Source: Sideroxydans sp.
Lineage (GTDB): Bacteria; Pseudomonadota; Gammaproteobacteria; Burkholderiales; Gallionellaceae
Assembly: GCA_028707175.1 (NCBI GenBank)
Contig: JAQTUV010000005.1
Location: 124,001 to 188,000 of the forward strand
Direction of reading: 5' to 3'
Length of the DNA: 64,000 bases
Shown: positions 8,119 to 20,226 of the stretch, piece after piece
Position numbering within the stretch: the first letter of the stretch is position 1
Layout: each line of letters starts with the position of its first letter
Notes under the pieces: model-generated
What the model was told of the DNA's origin: nothing
Database searches by the model: none
What the model saw: the letters and a program-made list of their open reading frames with translations, nothing else
Position numbers and translations under genes: made by a program

Positions 8119-9945
8119 TTACTGAATCATGTCTCGAATTTTGGTCAACCAGACGCGAACCTCGCCTTGTGGATCACGCTCATGAATCCTTGCTGCGGTC
8201 ATCAATGGGAATGCACGTTCAGCAAGGCGAAGCTTTGCTTTAGTATCTCCCATGATTGCGTCGAACCCTTGAATGGCTGAGTAAGCCTCTGCGAATCGCT
8301 TCGGTGTCGCCTTTCCATCCACAGGATGATCTGTAACCTCTATCTTGATGTTGAAAGCTTCGTGAATCGCATCGGAATGTAGGTAACTCTCAATTTCGTG
8401 TTTTGTTGTTTGCACGGCCCAAGAGCCGTCTTGCCGTGCATTCACCTTGGTTGCAGCCTCGGCATAACTGGCAACATCACGATCATAGATATGCACTTCT
8501 TTTTTGTTGAGTGCGCGCAAGTAGTTTTCATCGACCCAATGCTTCAAGTTGCCCCCACCCAGCACAATAAAAGCAACTCGTTCGTCGTTTTCTAGGTTCG
8601 GCAACGAATTATCTTCAGCATGAAGTGCCTTGCTGAGTGCCTTAAATGCGGCAACATCGGTGGGGCCTTCTACGCACAGCAAAACCTTTACACGGCTATC
8701 AGGTGTTACTCCGAGGGTTTCCGCGACCGCGCCGAAAACATTTGCACCGGCCTGAATAAATGGCTTACCAGTTGTGGCATCCCGGAAGATAAAGCGGATG
8801 CTGTCGTTGGGTAGATCGGAGGCAAATCCAGGGCTGTGTGTTGTAAGAATGACCTGGCACCCAGTTTCCGAGGAGAGAGATTTGAACGATTCAATCAGTA
8901 TTCGCTGATTGTTCGGGTGTTGGGCGGTTTCAGGCTCCTCGATTGCATAGATGATGCTGCGACGATTGCTGGACTTGAGCAGACGTTTTGCCTCTGCTTT
9001 GAAAAAGCTAACAAGAACCAGTCTCCGAACACCGCTGCCACGTTTATTGAGCGGAATGCCCGCATCAGTGTTAAGCGCAACAGAGAACAATCCTTGCCAC
9101 TTGGCAGCAGTAGGTGGAGTGAATTCGGGATTCAATTCGCTGGCTAACATGGGGTCTATGGTTTTCAGCTCTTCATGCGTGTTCTTGGCGATTTCTTCTG
9201 CCTTTTCCTGGACACGCTGCTGAATCTTGGCGATATCTGCTTGGACTTCGGCTAGGGCAGCGGCAACAGCTGCCTTCATTGGGCTTTGTACTTCATCATC
9301 GGAATCCTTGCTGCTTCTGTCGCTTTGGAAGAGAGCGAACATTGGAAGGTAGCTCTCGATCTGATCCCAAATTCTCTTCGCATCCTCCTTAGCCTTGCTA
9401 ACCGGAATTGCAGTTTCCACTAGTTGTAAATCGCCTGCGGCTGCCCAGATTGCCTTGCGCATTCCGGGGTTGCCCTTCAGCGGTACATCCAGCTGCAGCT
9501 CCTTTACCTTCGCTTGTAGGTCTTTTTCTTTGAGTTCGATAAGGTTCTGAAATCCGGGAGCAGAGGGATGATTGGCAAGCACGAAGATTTCAACCGATGG
9601 CTTCTTGTTACCACAGTCATAAATCTTTCGGAGTTTCAATGTTCCCGTGTTTGTCAGCAGAAACTCCTCTGCAAGCGTTGTTTCAGCTCCGGCATCAAGG
9701 TTGAGCGAATGAGGGAAATCAGTAAACTCGCAAGTAATTTCGACCTTCTCGTCGCCGCTGAATACATTTTTATCGCCTTGTTCAATTGAAACGATGCTGT
9801 TGTTGAAAAAGATCTCCAATGCTTCCAAAACCGATGATTTACCAATGTCGTTCCGCCCCACAAAGGTGGTGAGATCACCAAAACCAACATTTATTTCTTC
9901 CGCGTAGCAGCGAAAGTTTTTCAGCGTAACGGATAACAAGCGCAT
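8119..9945 (-). CDS. OLD-family ATPase/TOPRIM nuclease
   Basis: The 608-residue protein has an N-terminal ABC-type ATPase (GRNDIGKSS Walker A near residue 30; IYAIEEPETAQHPNN Walker B region; TTHSPGFAS switch) and a C-terminal TOPRIM domain (CVEGPTDVAAFKAL, then YDRD near residue 500). This is the layout of OLD (overcoming lysogenization defect) nucleases, often phage-defence proteins. No UvrD-like helicase gene is beside it, so it is not a Gabija pair. It starts with AGGGAGAG upstream of the ATG at 9945 and reads toward nifE. Its position between nif operon and kup looks like an insertion. Confidence 0.85.
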   Translation of the reverse strand: MRLLSVTLKNFRCYAEEINVGFGDLTTFVGRNDIGKSSVLEALEIFFNNSIVSIEQGDKNVFSGDEKVEITCEFTDFPHSLNLDAGAETTLAEEFLLTNTGTLKLRKIYDCGNKKPSVEIFVLANHPSAPGFQNLIELKEKDLQAKVKELQLDVPLKGNPGMRKAIWAAAGDLQLVETAIPVSKAKEDAKRIWDQIESYLPMFALFQSDRSSKDSDDEVQSPMKAAVAAALAEVQADIAKIQQRVQEKAEEIAKNTHEELKTIDPMLASELNPEFTPPTAAKWQGLFSVALNTDAGIPLNKRGSGVRRLVLVSFFKAEAKRLLKSSNRRSIIYAIEEPETAQHPNNQRILIESFKSLSSETGCQVILTTHSPGFASDLPNDSIRFIFRDATTGKPFIQAGANVFGAVAETLGVTPDSRVKVLLCVEGPTDVAAFKALSKALHAEDNSLPNLENDERVAFIVLGGGNLKHWVDENYLRALNKKEVHIYDRDVASYAEAATKVNARQDGSWAVQTTKHEIESYLHSDAIHEAFNIKIEVTDHPVDGKATPKRFAEAYSAIQGFDAIMGDTKAKLRLAERAFPLMTAARIHERDPQGEVRVWLTKIRDMIQ

Positions 9946-10025
9946 TTATCTCTCCCTAGTCTTTTGCAATTATTGGGTCGGGTTCGGAATACTTTTTCAG
10001 CTCAGCCACATTCCATCGATTCCGT

Positions 10026-10322
10026 CTAAGAAAAGTATTCCGCATCAATATCCCTTGCATGGTGCAACACGCGAACGACTAGCAATCCATCGTCATCGGG
10101 CAAGTAGAAAATCAGGTATGGCGTGCGGGTTGGCAGACTGCGCAATCCTTCGGCTAGTTCGGGACGCGCTCCGCCCATTTCTGGCTGTGTACCTAAAATC
10201 ATTGCTGTTGCTTGGATAACATCCAGTATTTCGTCTGCTGCTGTAGGATTTTCTTCCGCGATTGTCACCCACAATTCCAGCAGGTCTGTTTCTGCTGAGA
10301 GGGTAAATCGGATGCGGGACAT
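10026..10322 (-). CDS. parE: RelE/ParE-family toxin
   Basis: The 98-residue protein has the ParE pattern: RFTLSAETDLLELWVTIAEENP, a middle PEMGGARPELAEGLRSLPTRTPYLIFY, and RVLHHARDID near the end. ParE toxins poison DNA gyrase. The gene overlaps the last base of the antitoxin gene, the usual type II arrangement. Confidence 0.85.
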   Translation of the reverse strand: MSRIRFTLSAETDLLELWVTIAEENPTAADEILDVIQATAMILGTQPEMGGARPELAEGLRSLPTRTPYLIFYLPDDDGLLVVRVLHHARDIDAEYFS

Positions 10323-10594
10323 CAGGCGGCCTTGCGGTCTTTGAGTATTTGGCGGCCTTGCTGTTTCAGGCTGGCGAAATCGATTTCTTTGGTGCGACCA
10401 TTTTGGGCATCGCTCAACCCCTTGGCTATATCTTGGCGCAGGTTGTCGAGTTTTGCTGTTCTGACATCTTCATAGGCTTCGAACAAGTTGAGCGCTTCAC
10501 GGATCATTTCGCTTGCCGAACCATACTTGCCCGATTCAACGCGCTGACGGACTCGATCTTCCAGTTCAGGTGGCAAAGTTACGTTCATGGACAT
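10322..10594 (-). CDS. parD: ParD/CopG-like antitoxin
   Basis: The 90-residue protein starts MSMNVTLPPELEDRVRQRVESGKYGSASEMIREALNLFE, a ribbon-helix-helix DNA-binding domain of the ParD type; its C-terminal part would bind the toxin. It lies directly upstream of parE and presumably represses the pair. The pair could stabilise the adjacent OLD nuclease region. Confidence 0.87.
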   Translation of the reverse strand: MSMNVTLPPELEDRVRQRVESGKYGSASEMIREALNLFEAYEDVRTAKLDNLRQDIAKGLSDAQNGRTKEIDFASLKQQGRQILKDRKAA

Positions 10595-10686
10595 GGCTGT
10601 TCTCCTGTTGATTGCTGTCCAAAGTATGGCAGTTTATGGCTTGAATTTCCACCAGAGCCAATGGGGCAGCATGAGCCGACCAAGAT

Positions 10687-10959
10687 TTATTGAATGAAGC
10701 CGCTTGCCCTATATATTCCGATCATGCCCACCATGATCCAAAACGCGTTGAGCGTGATGTAGGCTCTATCTCGTTTGAGCAACGCACACCAAGTTAGCAT
10801 CACCGCGTCGATCGTATTGAATACCCAAACGAACATGAATGGACTGGCGGGCCCTAGCCAACTGACCAGCGAAAAGCTGAAGATTCGCATCAACACACCC
10901 ACCATTTCGATGGACGATATATGTCGTTGCACAAATGTGTTCATCACTGCTATTCCCAT
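10687..10959 (-). CDS. Small membrane protein, unknown function
   Basis: The 90-residue protein has three hydrophobic segments (around residues 20-38, 40-58 and 70-86: MRIFSFSLVSWLG, FMFVWVFNTIDAVML, LNAFWIMVGMIGIY). No function is recognised. The start at 10959 has AGGTGAT before it; an ATG five codons later is the alternative. It lies 85 bases downstream of kup in the same direction and may be co-transcribed. Confidence 0.65.
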   Translation of the reverse strand: MGIAVMNTFVQRHISSIEMVGVLMRIFSFSLVSWLGPASPFMFVWVFNTIDAVMLTWCALLKRDRAYITLNAFWIMVGMIGIYRASGFIQ

Positions 10960-11044
10960 AGATCACCTGTCGTCTGAACAGCCTCTGGATAGAGGCTGCA
11001 AAACTGCGATGCTCGCTCCATCCACCATGACTGTGCAAGTAAAA

Positions 11045-12919
11045 CTACAACACGACCTTGGTGCCAAGTTCGACCACTTGGTTGGGCGGCAGGTTGAAGA
11101 AGCTGGCCGCGCCTTCCGATTGGCGCGTCATCCACGAGAACAGCGCAGAACGCCACGATGGCAGACCGCCTGGGCCATCGACCACGTTGGAGCGGGCGAT
11201 GAAGTAAGTGGCGCTCATCGCTTCGTAGCTCACGCCGCGTTTTGATAAACCTTCCAACTCGAACGGAATGTCGATCTCTTGGCGGAAGCCGAAATGCAGG
11301 GCGACGTCATACATTCCCGGTGCAAGTTTTCTGACTTCAAGACGATCTTGCTTCGAGATGTGAGGCACATCTTCCGTCACCACATGTACGAACAAGGTCT
11401 GCTCGTGCAGCACTTTGAAGTGCTTAAGGTTGTGGAACAGCGCGCTCGGGACGAACTTAGGGTCTGCGGTCAGATAGATGGCCGTACCGCTGACGCGTGG
11501 CACGTCGGGATGTGTGCTGGAAACGAACACCTCCATCGGGATGTCCAATTTTTGTCGCTGCTTGGCGATCATGGAGCTGCCTTTCTTCCAAGTAGCAAGC
11601 AACACGAACAATACCAATCCAAGTGCCAGCGGCATCCAACCACCACTGAACACCTTGGTAAGGTTAGAGCCGAAGAACAGTATCTCCAACAGGGCGAACA
11701 GTGCCAATGCGATGAGCAAAGGCAAACGTGCGCGCCCCGGCATCATCAGCGTGACGAACACGGTGAGCATGGTCGTGATGATCATGGTGCCGGAGACGGC
11801 GATGCCGTAAGCCGCCGCCAACGCACCCGACGAACCGAACTCAAGCACCAGAATGATCACACCGACCAGCATCATCCAGTTCACAGCGGGGATGTAGATC
11901 TGGCCGCGTTGCGAATCGGAAGTGTGCTGGATGAACAGACGTGGCAGGTAACCCATGCGCATCGCCTGCAAGGTGATGGAGTAAGCGCCAGAGATGGTGG
12001 CCTGCGAAGCGATCACCGTAGCGGCAGTGGCCAGCGCGACCAGTGGCAACATGAACCAATCCGGCGACATCATATAGAACGGATTCTGTGCCGCTTCCGC
12101 CGAGCGCATCACCAGCGCGCCTTGGCCGAAATAATTGATGAGCAGCGCCGGACATACCAACCCGTACCACGCCAAGCGCACTGGCTTGGCACCGAAGTGC
12201 CCCATGTCGGCATACAGCGCTTCACCGCCGGTGAGTGCGAGGAACACCGCCGACAACAACAGGAACATACCCGCCGGATGTTCGATGGCAAAAGTGATGG
12301 CGTACATCGGACTCAATGCGCGCAACACAGACGGTGTCTCAGCGATGCTGATCATGCCCAGCACAGCCAGCGCTGCGAACCACACCAGTGTGACGGGGCC
12401 GAACAACTTACCCATGCTACCCGTGCCGCGACGTTGGATGAGGAACAGACCGGTGATGACGCCGAGCGTGATCGGGATGATGAGACTTTCCAGCGCGGGT
12501 GCGGCGACGCTCAAGCCCTCCACCGCAGAGAGGACAGAGATAGCAGGCGTGATGAGTGCATCGCCATAGAACAACGAGGCCGCGAAGATGCCGCCTGTGG
12601 CGATGAGTAATTTCCATCGTGAGGTGCTTCCTGCCGAGCGGTTCGCCAATGCGGTCAAGGCCAGCACTCCGCCTTCGCCGTTGTTGTCGAACTTGAGCAT
12701 CACCCACACGTATTTGATCGAGATGATGAGCATCATCGCCCAGAACAAAGCAGACAACGTCGCCAACACGTTCGGCTCAGTGGGGGCGAGATGGCCTCCG
12801 GCAAATGCTTCTTTGAATGCGTACAGCGGGCTGGTGCCGATGTCGCCGTACACCACGCCGAGGGCGGCGAGGGCTAAGGCACTCGTAGTGGCCTTCTCTT
12901 TTGAATGCTGCTGGTTCAC
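11045..12919 (-). CDS. kup: Kup low-affinity potassium uptake permease
   Basis: The 624-residue protein begins with the Kup hallmark ALGVVYGDIGTSPLYAFKEAF and has about twelve membrane segments up to residue 450, followed by a soluble C-terminal part (VPRVSGTAIYLTADP, VVDGPGGLPSW). Kup is a potassium-proton symporter of the inner membrane. The start is a GTG at 12919 with AAGGAG at a good distance. It diverges from the kdp operon, so constitutive and inducible potassium uptake lie back to back. Confidence 0.95.
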   Translation of the reverse strand: MNQQHSKEKATTSALALAALGVVYGDIGTSPLYAFKEAFAGGHLAPTEPNVLATLSALFWAMMLIISIKYVWVMLKFDNNGEGGVLALTALANRSAGSTSRWKLLIATGGIFAASLFYGDALITPAISVLSAVEGLSVAAPALESLIIPITLGVITGLFLIQRRGTGSMGKLFGPVTLVWFAALAVLGMISIAETPSVLRALSPMYAITFAIEHPAGMFLLLSAVFLALTGGEALYADMGHFGAKPVRLAWYGLVCPALLINYFGQGALVMRSAEAAQNPFYMMSPDWFMLPLVALATAATVIASQATISGAYSITLQAMRMGYLPRLFIQHTSDSQRGQIYIPAVNWMMLVGVIILVLEFGSSGALAAAYGIAVSGTMIITTMLTVFVTLMMPGRARLPLLIALALFALLEILFFGSNLTKVFSGGWMPLALGLVLFVLLATWKKGSSMIAKQRQKLDIPMEVFVSSTHPDVPRVSGTAIYLTADPKFVPSALFHNLKHFKVLHEQTLFVHVVTEDVPHISKQDRLEVRKLAPGMYDVALHFGFRQEIDIPFELEGLSKRGVSYEAMSATYFIARSNVVDGPGGLPSWRSALFSWMTRQSEGAASFFNLPPNQVVELGTKVVL

Positions 12920-13074
12920 CTTATATTCTCCTTGCAGGTTCTGGATCGGCTGAGCGACAGAGGATTTAGAAAAATCGGGCGCGGATTATTCCAGTTCGCG
13001 TGTAAAAAAGTTGTAAAGACGGCGACCAATCAGGCCTTGGCCTACCCATAAACAGCGCCTCTCGAAGCAAAATC

Positions 13075-13112
13075 TTTATAGCTTTTATACGTCCCTGCCA
13101 AACATCTTTATA
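13075..13112 (+). promoter_or_regulatory. Probable KdpE-binding T-rich repeats upstream of kdp
   Basis: TTTATA occurs three times (13075-13080, 13084-13089 and 13107-13112) about 60-100 bases before the first kdp small gene. KdpE operators in enteric bacteria are T-rich with TTTATA/TTTACA half-sites. A related pair (TTGATA-N5-TTTATA) lies at 17992-18008 upstream of the CorA-like/kdpDE unit. Confidence 0.45.
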
Positions 13113-13172
13113 CCGTTTTGATTCTCCATTTCCTACCATGCTCCCCGTAGTTTTTACACTAAGGAGTGGAAT

Positions 13173-13265
13173 ATGGACTGGTTATATCTGTTGTTGATCG
13201 TCGCCTTTTTCGGCTTGAGCGTGCTGCTGGTGCGCGGCCTTGAAAAATTGGGAGACCGCTCATGA
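13173..13265 (+). CDS. 30-residue membrane peptide preceding kdpF
   Basis: The frame ATG 13173 to TGA 13265 encodes 30 residues: a hydrophobic segment (DWLYLLLIVAFFGLSVLLV) followed by RGLEKLGDRS. A strong ribosome site (AAGGAGTGG) lies before it, and the stop overlaps the kdpF start as ATGA. It is probably a small accessory peptide of the Kdp operon; no function is known. Confidence 0.7.
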   Translation: MDWLYLLLIVAFFGLSVLLVRGLEKLGDRS

Positions 13266-13347
13266 CTTTCTACATCATCGGTGCCGTCGTGGCCTTGTGC
13301 CTGATGGTCTATCTCGTCGTCGCTTTGCTTAAACCGGAGCTGTTCTC

Positions 13348-13351
<4 letters not shown>
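13262..13351 (+). CDS. kdpF: KdpF, small subunit of Kdp potassium ATPase
   Basis: A 29-residue peptide starting MTFYIIGAVVALCLMVYLVV and ending ALLKPELFS. The ALLKPE-F ending is typical of KdpF, a single membrane helix that stabilises the KdpABC complex. It overlaps the preceding peptide gene and kdpA by four bases each. Confidence 0.9.
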
Positions 13352-15153
<1,802 letters not shown>

Positions 15154-15161
15154 TTCTGACA

Positions 15162-15207
15162 GTAGGTCGGGTTTCAACCCGACGCGTCGGGCTGAAGCCC
15201 GACCTAC
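15162..15207. repeat. Palindromic repeat, family B, between kdpA and kdpB
   Basis: GTAGGTCGGGTTTCAACCCGAC-type left arm and inverse right arm ending CCCGACCTAC, with GCGTC between. It lies within the operon, in the 74-base gap, and ends 20 bases before the kdpB start. Confidence 0.85.
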
Positions 15208-15227
15208 ACCAGAAATAGGAGATTTTT

Positions 15228-17300
<2,073 letters not shown>

Positions 17301-17313
17301 GAAAGGAAACATC

Positions 17314-17886
17314 ATGTTTAAAGAACTACGCCCCGCAGTCATCAGTTTTGTTGTGCTGAGCTTGCTCACCGGCATCGCCTATCCCCTGTTGGTGACGGGC
17401 ATCTCGCAGGCGACCCTATCCGACAAGGCCCACGGCAGTCTGATCATTAATGATGGCAAGACGGTTGGCTCCAGCCTGATCGGCCAGTCGTTCTCCGACC
17501 CAAAATATTTCTGGGGTCGTCCTTCTGCGACTGGGCCGGTGCCCAACAACGCTGCGGCTTCGAGCGGCTCCAACCTCGGTCCGACCAATCCGGCGCTGAT
17601 CGATGCAGTGAAGTCGCGCGTGCAGGCGCTACGTGAAGCCGACCCCGGCAACACCACGCCAGTACCGGTCGATCTGGTCACCGCTTCCGCCAGCGGCCTC
17701 GATCCGCACATCAGCCCGGCGGCAGCGGAATACCAGCTCGCCCGTGTGGCGCGAGTGCGCAACCTCGATGCGACATACGTGCGCATGCTGGTGGCAGAAC
17801 ACACCGAGGCACGCCAGTTCGGCATTCTGGGCGAGCCTCGGGTGAATGTGCTGGAACTCAATCTGGCACTGGATGCAACACATTAA
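17314..17886 (+). CDS. kdpC: KdpC, potassium ATPase assembly subunit
   Basis: The 190-residue protein has one N-terminal membrane helix ([19 protein letters not shown]) and KdpC motifs: [39 protein letters not shown]. KdpC helps the KdpB subunit bind ATP. It follows kdpB after 13 bases with GAAAGGAAA before the start. Two hairpins after its stop end the first kdp transcription unit. Confidence 0.96.
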   Translation: MFKELRPAVISFVVLSLLTGIAYPLLVTGISQATLSDKAHGSLIINDGKTVGSSLIGQSFSDPKYFWGRPSATGPVPNNAAASSGSNLGPTNPALIDAVKSRVQALREADPGNTTPVPVDLVTASASGLDPHISPAAAEYQLARVARVRNLDATYVRMLVAEHTEARQFGILGEPRVNVLELNLALDATH

Positions 17887-17929
17887 TTCGGTAGGTTGGG
17901 CACATAAGACGTGCCCAACCTACCGAATT
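17885..17929. repeat. Long perfect hairpin after kdpC (family B-like)
   Basis: A 19-bp perfect inverted repeat (AATTCGGTAGGTTGGGCAC and its complement) with a 7-base loop directly overlaps the kdpC stop codon. The core GTAGGTTGGGCAC resembles family B repeats. Confidence 0.8.
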
Positions 17930-17937
17930 AAGCATTT

Positions 17938-17960
17938 GGGCGCCGATCGGCGCCCTTTTT
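17938..17960 (+). terminator. Rho-independent terminator after kdpFABC
   Basis: GGGCGCC-GATC-GGCGCCC followed by TTTTT: a GC-rich stem with a T-run, the standard intrinsic terminator form. Confidence 0.88.
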
Positions 17961-18079
17961 ATTTCTTCGGCGCAAACTCACCGAAAAAATCTTGATAAAT
18001 TCTTTATATCGGATGCACGACAATTTATCCCGTCTTTATGTTGCCTTGCCTAACATGCGCAACATTACAAAGCGGAGGG

Positions 18080-18367
18080 ATGGATATGATCGTAGGTAGG
18101 CGGGTGAAATCGGAGAAACTCAGTCAATGCCAGATAGCACTGGCTGACGAGATGAAGCGGGATACGGTCACGCCCATCCCCTATTGGATGTGCAGGGTCG
18201 ATATGATTGACCTACACAGCGAGATGAGGATCAAGGATCTAGCATTTGCTAACCAAACAGTCACTACGGGGCGTTCTGGTGTCGCCAGTTCCTTTACGCT
18301 TAAACTCTCGCAGAGAGGTAAGCGCATCTTTGGCGTGTTTCAAAAATCCGCCCAAAGGAGCATTTAG
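18080..18367 (+). CDS. Hypothetical protein, possibly not coding
   Basis: An open frame of 95 codons from an ATG with GGAGGG before it. The product (MDMIVGRRVKSEKLSQCQ, later IPYWMCRVDMIDLHSEM) resembles nothing recognised. It ends 2 bases before the next small gene, which favours a real leader gene of the CorA-like/kdpDE unit. An alternative is an untranslated leader. Confidence 0.35.
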   Translation: MDMIVGRRVKSEKLSQCQIALADEMKRDTVTPIPYWMCRVDMIDLHSEMRIKDLAFANQTVTTGRSGVASSFTLKLSQRGKRIFGVFQKSAQRSI

Positions 18368-18369
18368 CC

Positions 18370-18564
18370 ATGGGACCGTTTTTTATGGACTCCGTCATAG
18401 ATCCCTTGCTTGCCATTTTCGGGATTCTCGTTCCGCTGGGTGTGGCTTACTTGATCTTGCTTATAAATGTGAGCAATCCAAAGAGCGATGACTGTAGGAT
18501 GCCACTCGAAGTGGAAGATGATCACGCTCAAGTAACGCAAAAAATCCAAAATAAATTACGTTAG
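18370..18564 (+). CDS. Small membrane protein upstream of CorA-like gene
   Basis: A 64-residue product with one strong hydrophobic segment (VIDPLLAIFGILVPLGVAYLI... about residues 9-32) and a charged C-terminal tail. AAAGGAG precedes the start. It is the first or second gene of the unit running into the CorA-like gene and kdpDE. Function unknown; it may be a regulatory small subunit of the transporter. Confidence 0.6.
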   Translation: MGPFFMDSVIDPLLAIFGILVPLGVAYLILLINVSNPKSDDCRMPLEVEDDHAQVTQKIQNKLR

Positions 18565-18573
18565 GCTCTTTGT

Positions 18574-20226
18574 ATGAAGACAAGCTCTACCATCGAACAC
18601 AACGTCCGCCACTTCCGCGAAGTATTGTTCTGGCCTGTGCAATTGATGCCGACTTCGAAGGCGAGCAATACCCCTTGGGAACTACTCGAACAATGCGCAG
18701 ATGACAATCAGTGGGAACGATTGGATGATCGTTTCCAAGTGGGCTCTACTGATTTCGAAGAGCGACATTACAAAGAGTTCGTTGCATTCCTTCCCTACGT
18801 GCAACGCTTCATTTATGGCGAATGCCACAGTAGCTTTTCGCATGAGTCAGGTGACAAGCCTGGCGGCTCGGCCATCAAGATATACCGCAGACGCGACATC
18901 ACTGCTTTGAGGTTGTCATTACGCGAGGGCGAAGCGCCCGTACTACTCGCGCTCGAACATGTCGAGTTGTGGTTCTTCGACGACATCAATGTCGCCTTTC
19001 TCAAACTAGAACTATCGGGAAACGACCTGCCCTACCACACGGTGTGCGACCTGCTGTACCGCTTTGGCCGCATCTACCCGACCGGATGGGATCGGGACGG
19101 ACACGGCAAACACAATGTCTTGCACGCCGAGTGGCTGGGAGCGAACGGTACGGTACTCACCTCTTCCGATTCTGATGATCAGGGGAAATTCCTTTCCTAT
19201 ACCCAAAAACATCGTTCGCCCGGCATCTCTTCCCACTGGGATTTTTTGCTACGTCCGCTGGTGTTGGATCCGTCAGACGAAAAAGGCTATCTACGCTACC
19301 GCCAGATCGAATATCACCGCATGCCGCTGATGGCGTTCATCGCCGTGGATGATCCGCGCACGCTGAGTCGTGACGAATGGCTACGATTGGGCTTGGTGGC
19401 CACCCTACATCCAGATGAAGCAGTCCCCGCCAGTGATCCTGATGTGAGTGAGTTCGAATCACGTTACTGCTACGACCGCTTTTGGACGGATACTGAGGCA
19501 GGCCCCAACACGCGCTTCATCTGTACCGGACGCGCCTTCATCGTGGTGGGTGACTCACGCGCGGAGTATTTCAGCGACCCCAAGCGCGGTATCTTGGCGC
19601 AATTCCGCCACCAATATGTGCTGCTGTTCATGATCGCGCATTTTCACCGCGCCGCGTTGCTGGTGTTCTCGGACCGTATGGTGGATGCGGTACATGATCT
19701 CGACATTCGTTTGGCGCATTCCATCAGCCGCTTCCGGCGCAGGGTGTACGGCGGGTTCGAAGCCTTCTTGCGCTTCACCCACCGCTACTGGTTCCACGAG
19801 ATCTCCGAACGTCCTCATGTGCAGGCGTTGTATCGCCTGTCCAGCAAACATCTGGGCAACGATGCCTTGTATCAGGAAGTGAAGGATGAACTCCAAGACA
19901 TGAGTCAGTATCTGGACAGCAATTCCCAACGCCAACAGTCCACCACCATCGTGCGCCTGACCGTGGTGACCACGTTCAGCATGGTGGGTGCGGTCACCAC
20001 AGGGCTGCTGGGTATGAACTTAATTGCCGAGGCAGAATCCCCCATCGCCGAACGCTTGGTATTTTTTGTGGTCGCGGCGGCACTCACCCTGAGTTTCATG
20101 TTGTTCGCCATCCTTAAATCCAAACAACTATCCGACGTGATGGATGTCCTATCAGATGACCAAAAGAGTCTGCGCAAGCGCCTTTCCTCTGTGAGCAATG
20201 CGTGGAAGCGTAGTCCCAATCCATGA
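18574..20226 (+). CDS. CorA-like GMN-motif membrane protein in kdp operon
   Basis: The 550-residue protein has a long soluble N-terminal part and two membrane helices near the C-terminus. The first helix is followed by GLLGMNLIAEA (about residue 480), with the GMN signature of CorA-type magnesium/metal channels. A coiled-coil-like region (about 395-455, including YLDSNSQRQQSTTIVRLTVV) precedes it, as in CorA. It overlaps kdpD by four bases (ATGA), so it is translationally coupled to the potassium sensor. Its ion is not clear: magnesium, or another cation linked to turgor. It is longer than classic CorA (about 320 residues). Confidence 0.75.
   Translation: MKTSSTIEHNVRHFREVLFWPVQLMPTSKASNTPWELLEQCADDNQWERLDDRFQVGSTDFEERHYKEFVAFLPYVQRFIYGECHSSFSHESGDKPGGSAIKIYRRRDITALRLSLREGEAPVLLALEHVELWFFDDINVAFLKLELSGNDLPYHTVCDLLYRFGRIYPTGWDRDGHGKHNVLHAEWLGANGTVLTSSDSDDQGKFLSYTQKHRSPGISSHWDFLLRPLVLDPSDEKGYLRYRQIEYHRMPLMAFIAVDDPRTLSRDEWLRLGLVATLHPDEAVPASDPDVSEFESRYCYDRFWTDTEAGPNTRFICTGRAFIVVGDSRAEYFSDPKRGILAQFRHQYVLLFMIAHFHRAALLVFSDRMVDAVHDLDIRLAHSISRFRRRVYGGFEAFLRFTHRYWFHEISERPHVQALYRLSSKHLGNDALYQEVKDELQDMSQYLDSNSQRQQSTTIVRLTVVTTFSMVGAVTTGLLGMNLIAEAESPIAERLVFFVVAAALTLSFMLFAILKSKQLSDVMDVLSDDQKSLRKRLSSVSNAWKRSPNP

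Noticed and set aside
8119-9945. Gabija defence system
   Set aside because: Only the OLD-type nuclease is present; there is no UvrD-like GajB gene beside it.
18038-18079. Upstream start for the hypothetical gene at 18080
   Set aside because: No ribosome site at 18038; GGAGGG precedes the ATG at 18080.
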